DNA from: Chimonanthus salicifolius
Taxonomy: Eukaryota; Streptophyta; Magnoliopsida; Laurales; Calycanthaceae
Direction of reading: 5' to 3'
Length of the DNA: 64,000 bases
Assembly: GCA_013350335.1 (NCBI GenBank)
Contig: CM023540.1
Coordinates: 17,427,828 to 17,491,827, forward strand
In this document: piece by piece, positions 1 to 10,274 of the stretch
How the letters are laid out: the number at the start of each line of letters is the position of its first letter
Position numbering within the stretch: position 1 is the stretch's first letter
Made by a program: the position numbers and the translations under genes
The notes under the pieces: model-generated
What the model was told of the DNA's origin: nothing
Database searches by the model: none
Seen by the model: only the letters and a program-made list of their open reading frames with translations

Positions 1-2337
1 TCATCCATATTCTTTCGACAGAAGAGAAAGTGGAAGGGTAAAATGCTCATTTCATTTAAAATTTTAAAATTTACAGAATTTCCTATATATGAATTTCCTA
101 ATGTCTATATAGCTGCCATTTGTGAAACAATGAGAATAATAGAGGGATCGAGTTGGTTTCAGAAAAGTTGGAGGAGACACTGAGACAGAGTAAAGTGGGT
201 AGATGAATGGCGGACATTCTCGTCACCGTCTCTAATGCCAGCTATTTTGATTTGATCGAAATCAAGTCAATTGTTTTTTTCTTCCTGAGTATAGTTGATA
301 TGAATGGTTGAATTATTTCAAAACAAATTTGGTTCTTGAAATAATTAAGTTTATTTAAAATTTAATTATTTTATTTTTATTAAAGTAATCATCATTATCA
401 TCATCATTATTATTATTACTTCTAATATGTTTGTAATGTCAACAAATTTGCTCCAATAGTTAAAAAAAAATATGTTAAAATCTAAGGGTTTTTTTATGAA
501 AATATATTTTAAATTCAAAATTAATAAAATCTTATTTCATAATCTAATATTTGAGCATTTAAAAAAAATCTAATATTTGAGATTACTTCATCATCTTAGA
601 CTTTTTTTTTCTTTCTTTTTTATATGAAATTTTATTTTAACTCATTAATTAAATCTTAGTTAATAATTTAATATAATTATAATATAATATTCATCATGCC
701 GTTTTGATCAAGATTGGACCCGATTGAACCTTATTTAACCCAACCTTCCATCGAATCCGTTTGCTCTTCGAAAGAGGAAAGTAGAAAGGAAGGTGCCCTT
801 GTTGTTCTTTCAGATGCAAGAGAGGAAGAAGAAGATGCTTGATTGGAAACACAAATTTTGCCTTCACTGAGAAGTAAACATATTTTTATATTCTATATGT
901 GATTTACTTTCAAATTTTGAGAAATTACAAGTAGATTTTTTACCTTTTATTGTAAGAAATTACCTCATTTTATTGAAAGTTTATGAAGGTTACCCATCGT
1001 GCTTGAAGAAAATTTAATTAATCAAATATCCATCTACTTTGTAATAACACACTCAAAAGTTAAAATTAAGTACGATCTTATTTATAAAGAAAGGAGATTA
1101 CAAATATGGAGAAGGAATCAAATAAAAGAGGAAAATATAATAATAAGAATTGATAATTAAAGACATTAGTAATTAAGAAAATCTAAATATATCTAAACAC
1201 ACTGTGAATCATAACTAATGGATGTCATTGGGCTTGTGACTTTAAAAAAGGATGACTCAATAGGACACAAGTTATAAATACGAGGGCCATGTATTATTTA
1301 AACTTTTCTTAAAAAGTTTAGTTTTAGATCTTTAAAAATGAATTTTAATAAAAAATTCTCTGAAAAATAGATTGATTTCTTTCAACATCATTATTAATTA
1401 TCAAAATCTCATCTGAAGTTAATTAATCAAGTTTTAGTTCTCTATTTCATCTTATATTATACTTTCATTTTATTGTCAATTGTCCTTTTTATCATTTTCC
1501 TTAATTTAATTGTGATTTGTAACAAGTCACTTCTATATTTGGATTTGTCTCTAATCTTTTGCATACATAGCGAAATCACTTTTAAAACACAGTTCTATTA
1601 TTTTCTCATTTATTAGAGATTTTTTTTTTAAATTGCCTCTAATATGATCATTTTTTACTTTATTCTTTAGAGTTAATAGACTATCTAACATAGAACATGT
1701 CTGTTATTTTAACTTTTTTATTTGTCTTTTTTTAATCATTTTAAATTTGATAATTGATTTATACATTAATACTTTAAAGAATGTTTAACTTTTATCAAGC
1801 AGAACTTCACAATGTATATGAAACAAATTCATTCAATAATTCGACTGCATGAACTATAAATCTTGAATAAATCCTTTTTTTTTAATTTGAATTGCACACT
1901 CTTTCATCCTTTCTTAATTTTTTTGATACATTTTACCTTCTGTTATTTAAATATTTTTTATCCCATTTAGTCCCAGAAAGACACAACCTTGCTTGCAGTA
2001 CATAAGTTGAAATGGGCTAAACTTCATACAATATATTATGTGATTTTGTATATTGAGTTTGATATTCATAACTTTCATTTAAATGTAATTTATCTTGTTT
2101 GCACATATGAATCATTGTGTACAAACATTGCAATGCATCTAAACTCCATTTATGAAATGTAATGAATATTTTGGTTAATATTTTACAAAACACCTATAAA
2201 AGTTTTTTTTTTTTTTAATGAACACCTATTGAAAATGATTTTTTTGGTTCTATGGATTTCGTATTTTTCTTTGTTTTTCTTGAATCTTCATTATTTGAGA
2301 TGTGTGTGGCTAATATTTCATATGTTAAGTGGCTAAC
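1..2337. other. AT-rich intergenic sequence, no gene seen
   Basis: The sequence is very AT-rich with many poly-A/T runs and frequent stop codons in all frames. I see no domain-bearing reading frame, RNA gene or clearly bounded transposon here. It is probably old, degenerate intergenic DNA. Confidence 0.6.
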
Positions 2338-2347
2338 AAGATCAACC

Positions 2348-2527
2348 TTTATTTCACAGGTAGTTCATTTGGTCTAAACTTCTAAGATTAGACTAGACGT
2401 TTTGAGTTTGATCTCTCCCAGACTTACTTGATAAACAAGGCTTACGGATGGTTTCATTTATCCGTGAGATTAGTCTCACCTCTAATGTTGGATGAGAATA
2501 CCCATGTTATCCAAAGAAAAAAAAAAT
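2348..2527 (+). mobile_element. tRNA-derived SINE-like element (family S1)
   Basis: A roughly 180-bp unit ends in a poly-A run and is flanked by a 10-bp direct repeat, AAGATCAACC, at 2338-2347 and 2528-2537. It contains a B-box-like GAGTTTGATCTC and the segment GATTAGTCTCACCTC. That segment recurs in shorter copies near 7645-7760 (reverse), 9160-9250 (reverse) and 54838-54925 (forward, again with poly-A). The poly-A tail, the target duplication and the polymerase III-like box together support a SINE. The family name is unknown to me. Confidence 0.6.
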
Positions 2528-2999
2528 AAGATCAACCATTTCAAAAAAGGGTATTTAGTGACATTCATTTTATATTTATTAGTGAAATTTCTTTATTTAA
2601 TAAGATGAAATAATTCTTCATTAGTAGGTTGAATTTTTTGAGAGAAATATTTAAATAAATGATCTAAAAATTAGTAGAACTAAAAAAAAAAAAATGGAGT
2701 GTAACTTTACTGGATTAGAAGATAGGAATGGGGATTTAATTATAATAGAAAATGACTTAGTATTTACATTGTGATTGATTTAGATACTTAAATTGTATAA
2801 TAGAATCTCATGGAAGATTTTACTGAGATATATCTTACAGGATGTGTACGGAATAGGAAAAATGTGGTAAGTAATGGTGTTACGTGTGATAAAGGAGTTT
2901 GATATGCTTGAAATGACAATTTTGTAAAATAATTATTAGATATACAATTTTCTATGAAGTAGAGTGTTAGATAATAAAGAAAAGACAAATAGACCATAT

Positions 3000-3315
3000 T
3001 AAGATAACAAAGATGTGTATATTACGTTAGATAAGTGGATTAACTCAAGAATCCAAATTCCTAAAGTATATGTTTAAGAATGACTATATTAGGGACATTT
3101 TAAATTTAGTCTCAATAGAGATATATTGAGAGAAATTTATTTGCGATGAATTGATCATCTAAATGAAAAACTAGACACAACTATAATACGTAAAATTGAG
3201 AGAACATAGATTGTAGATATAAAGAAAAGAGGTAGACTACTGAAAATGTGTATAAAATGGATAAGGAAAGACATAAGAGTAGAGTAATTTATTGAATAAT
3301 TCATGACTAAGTAAA
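3000..3315 (+). pseudogene. Degenerate RTE-like LINE 3' fragment
   Basis: Frame-broken remnants match, on the + strand, the C-terminal tail of plant LINE ORF2 proteins. A piece like 'IRDIL-LVSIE--REKF' is followed by a basic 'KMDKERHK'-like segment. The same order of remnants occurs at 43340-43740 and, inverted, at 44745-45130, where it ends in a (GAT)n-type tail. Stops and frameshifts make it a relic. Confidence 0.4.
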
Positions 3316-3425
3316 AAAATAGTTGATACCGTGCGTATCGTCGGTTGCGTACTGGAATTTTAGGTCGGACCCACTCGGGTTTGGACGAGACAGACATAGA
3401 AACGGCCAAGAAAGCATTTCTTGAC

Positions 3426-4659
3426 GGGTCTCCATTTACACACTCGGATTTTCTGTCTCTACACATCCATTTTCAGGTGGAGGTGGCTAATTACCATTTT
3501 GCCCCTGTGTTTCAATTCGTTCGAACGAATTTCCAGTTCATTTCGCCATTCGTTCGAACGAATGGACACATACCCCATCTAATTTGATTAGTTCGAACGA
3601 ATCTCTCTTATAAATCCATTGGTTCGAACGAATTAAACGGGTGAACAGTAACGCGGGTTACTGTTCATCCGTGTTACTGTTCACCCATCTTCGAATGAAT
3701 GAAATGGGTGAACAGTAACGCGGGTTACTGTTTACCCGTCTGATTCATTTGAATGAATCAGTTTATTAGAATGAATCAGTTTTTTTTTTAAATTTCAAAG
3801 TTATTTTTTAAACACTATATATTTTTAAAAATTTTCAAATTAAATATCCGGACTAATTACTATAATTTGATAAAAATACTTTAAAACTTTAAAGTCTTTT
3901 GACACTCCTAAATATTTAAAACACAGTATTTTATAAATAAGGGTATCCCTAGGGTGTGTCAAAAACACATTTAGAAGTGTCAAAAGACCTTGAAGTCTTA
4001 AAGTATTTTTATCAGGTTATCGTAATTAGTCCGGATATTCAATTTGAGAAATTTTGAAAATACACAGTGCTTAAAAAATAACTTTGAAGTTTTAAAGGAG
4101 ATTTTATTATTTAATACACTATGCACATTGTTTTTTAAGCACCGTGTATTTTCAAAATACTGTGTTTTAAATATTTAGGAGTGTCAAAAGACCTTGAAGT
4201 CTTAAAGTATTTTTATCAGAGTATAGTAATTAGTCCGCATATTTAATTTGAGAAATTTTAAAAATATACAGTATTTAAAAAATAACTTTGAAATTTTAAA
4301 AAAAAAACTGATTCATTCGAATGAATAAGACGGGTGAACAGTAACCCGCGTTACTGTTCACCCGTTTCATTCATTCGAAGACGGGTGAACAGTAATACGG
4401 GTGAATGGTAACACGGGTGAACAATAACCCGCGTTACTGTTCACCCGTTTAATTCGTTCGAACTAATAGATTTATGAGGGAGATTTGTTCGAACTAATCA
4501 AAATAGATTGAGTATCTGTCCATTCCTTCGAACAAATGGCAAAATGAACTGAAAATTTGTTCAAACAAATAGAAATATAGAGATAAAATGATAATTAGCC
4601 ACCTCCACATAAAAATAAGCGTGTAAAGGTAGAAAAGTCGAGTGTATAAACGGAGACCC
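3426..4659. mobile_element. Fold-back Mutator-like element, 1.23 kb, non-coding
   Basis: The ends are inverted copies: GGGTCTCCATTTACACACTC at the left and its diverged reverse complement at the right. The inverted repeat runs through most of the element. The arms carry palindromes of the type ATTCGTTCGAACGAAT and hairpins GGGTGAACAGTAACGCGGG / ACTGTTCACCC. The centre (3785-4305) holds one copy of an AT-rich block on the left facing two tandem inverted copies on the right. Terminal and subterminal structure match the larger element at 32215-36947 (CTCTACACATCC, GGTGAAATTACGATTTTGCC-like and TTCGAA palindromes), so it is a non-autonomous relative. A 9-bp target duplication is at best degenerate (TTTCTTGAC against CTCGTTGAC). 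No coding capacity was seen. Confidence 0.75.
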
Positions 4660-5500
4660 TCGTTGACGCCCGCGCCGCGCACGTCCTATTGCTCGGCAAC
4701 TGCACAAGGAAGGCGATTCAGGCATACTCCATTTTATAATATGGTGGGCCCCACAACGACTGAAAAAATTCTTTATGAAGTGGAAGGCTTACCCCTCCTT
4801 CCACGGCAAGTTTCCCTTATCATATCACCCGATCTAATTCTCTCTCTTCCATTTTTATTTTCCAAATTAATGGTTTTGGCTTTTTTAACTTCCAAAAAAC
4901 TCGATTTTTAGCTCAACTCGACGATTCGAACCGCTCAAGCTTGAGTTCCTTGTTAGATATACGAGTACTGAAAGTTTTTTCCCAGATTATTTAGTGTAGC
5001 CTTTATGTCTCAAGGTAAATTTTATAAACTTATAAAGCTTGTAATTATATTTTTTGAATCTGAATGTTTATATACTTTTCTTTTATTGGGAATGGTTTAT
5101 GTGGTGTCTTAGGATTTAATGTAGTGTCTAAAGTGTTTATTTCATGCATCTAATAATTTTTTTGTTATATTTTTATTCAAAAATTAAGTGTAATGAAAAA
5201 TATAGTTTAAATATTGTGAAAATCTGAAATAAATGCTTTAAAATTGAAATAATGATTTTACTTTTTATTTAAATTAGCATAATATTACTAGAATTATTTT
5301 CTAATTTTCCATATTTAAAAAAAATCTTTGAAATTCTCGATTTCGTAACTTAAAAACAACATTTGAATATATAAATGACCGCGGCTTAATGATAAAATTA
5401 CATATCTATTAAGTTCAGAATTTCTTGATTTTTAGTATTTTTTTTGAAATTCTTTGAAAGAAAAATAAAAATGGGTGGAGAGAGAAAGTATTTGCCGATA
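4660..5500. other. Intergenic, nothing recognised
   Basis: A short GC-richer stretch (4660-4800), which together with 3330-3425 probably formed one block before the fold-back element inserted, passes into AT-rich DNA. No reading frame with a recognisable domain was seen. Confidence 0.5.
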
Positions 5501-5502
5501 AA

Positions 5503-6652
5503 TGTAACGACTCGACCCTACCATTCTCAAGTGTGATATTGTCCGCTTTGGACCCCAAGTGGACCTGCACGGTTTTGTTCTTGGGCCCTGGCAACATGGT
5601 CAGGCCCAAAAGGCCTCACACAAGGGAGGAGGGGACTTCTCTCATATAAACTCCCACCCCACCCACCTCACAATCGATGTGGGACTTTGAGGTGGGTGGT
5701 GGGTGTTACAATCCATCCCCCTTAATACTAGAGCAGTCCCTGGCTCTGTCACATTACAAACGTAGAGGGCCTACACAGTCCGAGTGTTGAACCGTGCTCT
5801 GATACCAATTGTAACGACCCGACCCTACCATTCCCAAGTGTGATATTGTTCGCTTTGGGCCCCACGTGGACCCGTAAGGTTTTGTTCTTGGGCCTTGGCT
5901 CACATGGTTAGGCCCAAAACGCCTCACACAAGGGAGGGGGGGGGGGCCTTCTCTCATATAAACTCCCACCCCACCCACCTCACAATCGATGTGGGACTTT
6001 GAGGTGGGTAGTGGGTGTTACAATCCACCCCCCTTAAGACCAGAACTGTCCCCGGCTCTGTCACATCACAAAGGTAGATGGCCTACACAGTCCGAGTGTT
6101 GAATCGTGCTCCGATACAAATTGTAACGACCATACCCTACCATTCTCAAGTGTAGTATTGTCCGCTTTGGGATCCACGTGGACCCACATGGTTTTGTTCT
6201 AGGGCCCTGACCCACATGGACAAGCCCAAAAGGCCTCACACAAGGGAAGGGGGGGGGGGGGGGGGCTTCTCTCGTATAAACTCCCACCCCACCCGCCTCA
6301 CAATTGATGTGGGACTTTGAGGTGGGTGGTGGGTGTTATAATCCACCCCCCTTAAGACCAGAGCCATCCCCGACTCTGTCACATCACAAAGGTTGAGAGC
6401 CTACACAGTCCAAGTGTTGAACCGTGCTCTGATACCAATTGTAATGACCGGGCCCTACCATTCCCAAGTGTGATATTGTTCTCTTTGGACCCCACGTGGA
6501 CCTGCACGGTTTTGTTCTTGGACCCTGGCCCACATGGCCAGGCCCAAAAAGCCTCACACAAGGGAGGGGGGGATTTCTCTCATATAAACTCCCACCCCAC
6601 CCACCCACCTCACAATCGATGTGGGACTTTGAGGTGGGTGGTGGGTGTTACA
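5503..6652 (-). mobile_element. Tandem TRIM array: four LTRs, three internal domains
   Basis: Four LTR copies lie at 5503-5710, 5810-6022, 6122-6340 and 6440-6652 (208-219 bp). They are separated by three internal domains of exactly 99 bp (5711-5809, 6023-6121, 6341-6439). LTRs begin TGTAAC and end GTTACA, except the third, which ends GTTATA. Read on the minus strand, each internal domain starts with ATTGGTATCAGAGC, the usual primer-binding site for initiator methionine tRNA. It ends with a purine tract (AAGGGGGGTGGAT) next to the following LTR. There is no coding sequence, so it depends on proteins from another retrotransposon. The array form LTR-int-LTR-int-LTR-int-LTR fits unequal recombination. 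Flanks ATAAA/ATACG give only a partial 5-bp duplication. Confidence 0.85.
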
Positions 6653-6659
6653 ATACGGC

Positions 6660-8380
6660 TCATGCATATCGGCCGAATCGATACGGGTGTGTCTGCGATA
6701 TTTATTGGCCAACAACTATTTTTATCACAGCTTCATGATAGAATTAAATGAAGAAGTAGAACTTGAAAATGTAACTTCAAGAAGATGAATTAAACCTAAA
6801 CAAGTATTTTTGGATAATTGAATTATGTAATTGAAACTAAACTGAGATCTGAGACCAATTTTAAACACCATTTGGTTAATTAGAGGATGATGGAAATTTT
6901 GTTTTCTTTACTGCTTTGTAGGTAAAACTATCTTCGAGTTTCGTGACACAATGAAGTGTTCTCTAATCTCTATTATGTTTTTGAATTCTGATTATATACT
7001 CAATTCTTTTTTCACCTTTTTTTTTTATAGTTTAATTTTATAAAATATTTTTTGAGGTACAACTATTATACTTACATTACTAAACAAAATCAATTATTAT
7101 AGTTTAGTTACAGATTAAAATTACATTCATCTTAAAAAAAGTAGTAACTAAAACAATAAAATAGAGGATGAATTAAAAAAAGTAGTCACTCAATTTAATT
7201 CTTTTAGGTCATATGGTTAAACATTTAAATTTTAATAAATTCTAATTACTACTAATCTGAAAAAAAATGTGTGTTCGTTTTTCATCTAGCATCAATACTG
7301 CTCAACTAGGTCTTAAATTTAAAATGAGCATGCCCCCCGCAGACCATTGATCAATTGTGGCTGTATCATTTTATTAAATAAAAACTATTGAATTTTATTA
7401 AATAAAAAGCTTTTGGCCAAAATCTCTCAGATCTAGGCCCGAAAAAATTGTTAATTTTTTACTTTTTGGAATATTGAATCAATTGCAGCAAACTAATATT
7501 CTGGACAAAAATAAAAACTACTAGTCCATGTTTCATAAAATATTGGCCAATTTGAAAAGTTTCAGTCAAAGACAAATATTGATTTTAATTAAAAATTACA
7601 AGCCAGCCAAATTAGTCAATTTAGTCAAAGATCGATCAATATTTTTTTTTTTTAACATGGATTTCTCCACCCCACATTGGTGGTGAGACTAATCTGAATA
7701 ACGCTATGGTGAATGGTCTGAAAAAATTGACCGAGAATTAAATTCAAAACATCTTAACTGCATTGAACGTTTGACCAATATCCTTTTGGCCTAAAAGGAG
7801 CTGAAAATCCATATTTTTGACAATTTTAATCTTGAAGTTTGATGGGAACAACCCACACTCACACAATTGATGTCATTTTTATTTTAATAGAATTAGGTAG
7901 AGTACACAAAATCTATAAATGAAAAAAAAAAAATTACATGTGAGGCTAGGTGCATCTGAATTCATATGATGAAAATCATTTGAAAATGATTTGAAGGAAA
8001 CAGTACAATGGACGGTATTGAGGTGCTAAATTTTGTTATTTGAGTTTGGTGATTGTGGCCCCTAGAAATATAATTTTTCTAAGTTATCTTTGGTGGCACT
8101 TTTTAGAAGAAATATTATAATTTTTCAATTGTAAAACTTAGCCTAACCACAGTTTGTGAATCCTTATATATTCCACAAATTAATGTATTATGTGGGCTCT
8201 ATGTTGATAATTAAAAAAGACGTTTGAAAAATTCAGCTGGGACGCTTAGATACTTTGATCTTGCATTCTCTAATTTAGATCACATTTCAAAGTCATTTGG
8301 AGAACAAAATCACCAATATGAATGAATTTATGTAATAGTTTATTTTTCAGTTCTAAAAATGAATGATTTAATAGATCATT
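6660..8380. other. AT-rich intergenic sequence with a SINE S1 fragment
   Basis: There is no supported gene. Around 7645-7760 (reverse) there is a partial copy of the SINE-like family S1, recognisable by GTGAGACTAATCTG and an adjoining poly-T run. The rest is low-complexity AT-rich DNA. Confidence 0.5.
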
Positions 8381-8409
8381 TTTTTTATCAAGCTCTCATG
8401 ATCACTGTG

Positions 8410-8770
8410 ACAAATACCATTATCGGGATATTAACGGCACTTGTAATATCGGAATATTTTTAAATTCTCATATTTTTTATCGGGAATTTAACGAAAAATC
8501 TCCCGAAAATTATAATATTTAAAAATAATAGGAATAGAATAAATAAAAATATTAATAACATAAAAATAGTAATGAGGAATTTATCGGGAATTTACTTGCA
8601 ATTTATTGAGATATTATCGCGATATTACCATTTATCGCGTTTTTAACACAATTTTATCGGGAATTTACCGAAAATTTATTGTCGTGGCGATAAAAACGCA
8701 TTTTTAACGCGATAATGGTATTTTGCAGATAAAAATGTGATAAATTTAAAAATATCGTCGATATTTATGA
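8410..8770. repeat. TATCGGGA-rich degenerate repeat
   Basis: The segment is crowded with variants of TATCGGGAATTTAC and GATATTATCGCG in both orientations. It resembles a decayed fold-back or satellite-like element and is loosely similar to the ATCGGCCGATAT-rich repeats found at five other sites in this window. No target duplication was found. Confidence 0.4.
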
Positions 8771-9363
8771 CAATAATCACGATGAGGCATTGTATGTTCA
8801 TGGTGTTGTAAAGAAGTGTTGGTACCTGAATCGGTTCAAATACAGTGCAACATTTGAGACACTGATCACGTTGAGATAAATTATGTAAAAAATAAAATAT
8901 AAATAATCTTATATTATGTTTGTAAGTGACCTGTCGCAACCAATAAAGAGGATTGATGTTTACATGTCAATATTGAATTGTGAGAAAAAATAACAGCAAG
9001 AATTGACTAATGTTTTAAATCTTATGTAGAATCACCCCCATCTACCACGACAGGTAATATTCATTGCAAATATAAAAGTTGAATCAAAAAAAGTTTTTAT
9101 TTTATTATTGTATTTTAAAACTATTTTTATAATATAGATATCATCTTCTTGCATTGAAGGTGGGACTAATCCTACACATATACGGAGTCATCTGTAAACT
9201 TTGTGTATCAAATAATTTGAGAAAGAGTCGAACTCAAAATCTCTATTCTATTTTAAACTTGCTTAGCTAAAATGAAAACAAAATTTCGATAAATTATAAT
9301 ATGGTGCCTGACATTAAAAAAATACTCGAGACTCTCTTAAAAAAAGAAGTTGGCAGGTTCTAT

Positions 9364-9483
9364 TATGAAGTCGTGAATGAGACTTGTTTGAGAATATGGG
9401 AAGAAGACAATTTTATCTCAATCTATGAAGTCGTGAATGAGACTTGTTTGAGAATATGGGAAGAAGACAATTTTATCTCAATC
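9364..9483. repeat. Perfect 60-bp tandem duplication
   Basis: Two identical 60-bp units (9364-9423 and 9424-9483) begin TATGAAGTCGTG and end TTATCTCAATC. No mismatch separates them, so the duplication is recent or constrained. It lies about 0.8 kb upstream of the MATE gene 1 start codon. The short reading frame across it has no recognisable domain and is probably not coding. Confidence 0.9.
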
Positions 9484-10038
9484 TGTTGCATGCGCATGGG
9501 ATTCTTGATTTTCCACACCTGCTGATCAAACTTAGAGAGAGAAGAGAGTAACTACCATTCAATAATCAATAATGTATCTGATTTTGCCTTTATCATGGTC
9601 TAATGCTTTCTTCCTTCGAACACACCAATTTACTTGCTTTCAAATTTCAAGCAGCATTGTTATACCATTGTCGATGACAACGGAGCCTTTCTCAAATAAT
9701 CAAGCAATTAGTAAGTAAAGTAGTACCACTTTCTAGTATCTCATTTTTCCTTCTCTATCTAATTATATAAATTATACTGTGTTTAAGTGTCTCACCTTAC
9801 TAATTGTTTAGGATATATGAAAAACTCTCAATCCCTAGGCACTGGATAAAGATACGAAAAATGACCCTTTATGATTGAACATAAATTGAACATAAGACAT
9901 CTGCTTTCTGATGCAGGTTAGACAAATTCCTCGAATTAAGCCTACAAAAATCCTACTATATTACACAAAAACTGGCCCGATCTAATTTGGCTCGTTTTGG
10001 TCCAGTTCAACTTATATCTTCTTTTCTTGTATGAAAAC

Positions 10039-10046
10039 TATATAAA
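10039..10046 (+). promoter_or_regulatory. Candidate TATA box of MATE gene 1
   Basis: TATATAAA lies 229 bp upstream of the ATG at 10275, with purine-rich sequence downstream that would form the 5' UTR. The leader just before the ATG (TAAGCTGAAGTAGA) is conserved ahead of gene 2 (TAGGCTGAAGTAGA), supporting transcription through this region. The assignment is by motif and position only. Confidence 0.45.
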
Positions 10047-10274
10047 GTGAGAGAAGGTAAGAGGGAAGAAAAGAGTGAATTGTATCTCCTAAAAAATTAA
10101 GTCTGTGTCTTTTCTCTTTGGTTGATTGATTTGTTTTATGCTTCCATTGATTTAATCAAGAAAAAATTGTTACACATACATAAGTCATTTTGCAATTTTT
10201 TTGTTAAAAATTCCTTTTATTTCTTTGTATTTTAAGAGAATAAGCTGAAGTAGATTGGACAAAGGAAGAGAAGG

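Noticed and set aside
6384..6751. Open frames across the TRIM LTRs (60-93 codons)
   Set aside because: They are repeated because the LTRs are repeated. They have no start context or domain, and TRIMs are non-coding.
9301..9525. 74-codon frame spanning the 60-bp duplication as a possible small repeat protein
   Set aside because: There is no domain, no upstream support and no homologue known to me. The duplication alone explains the internal repeat.
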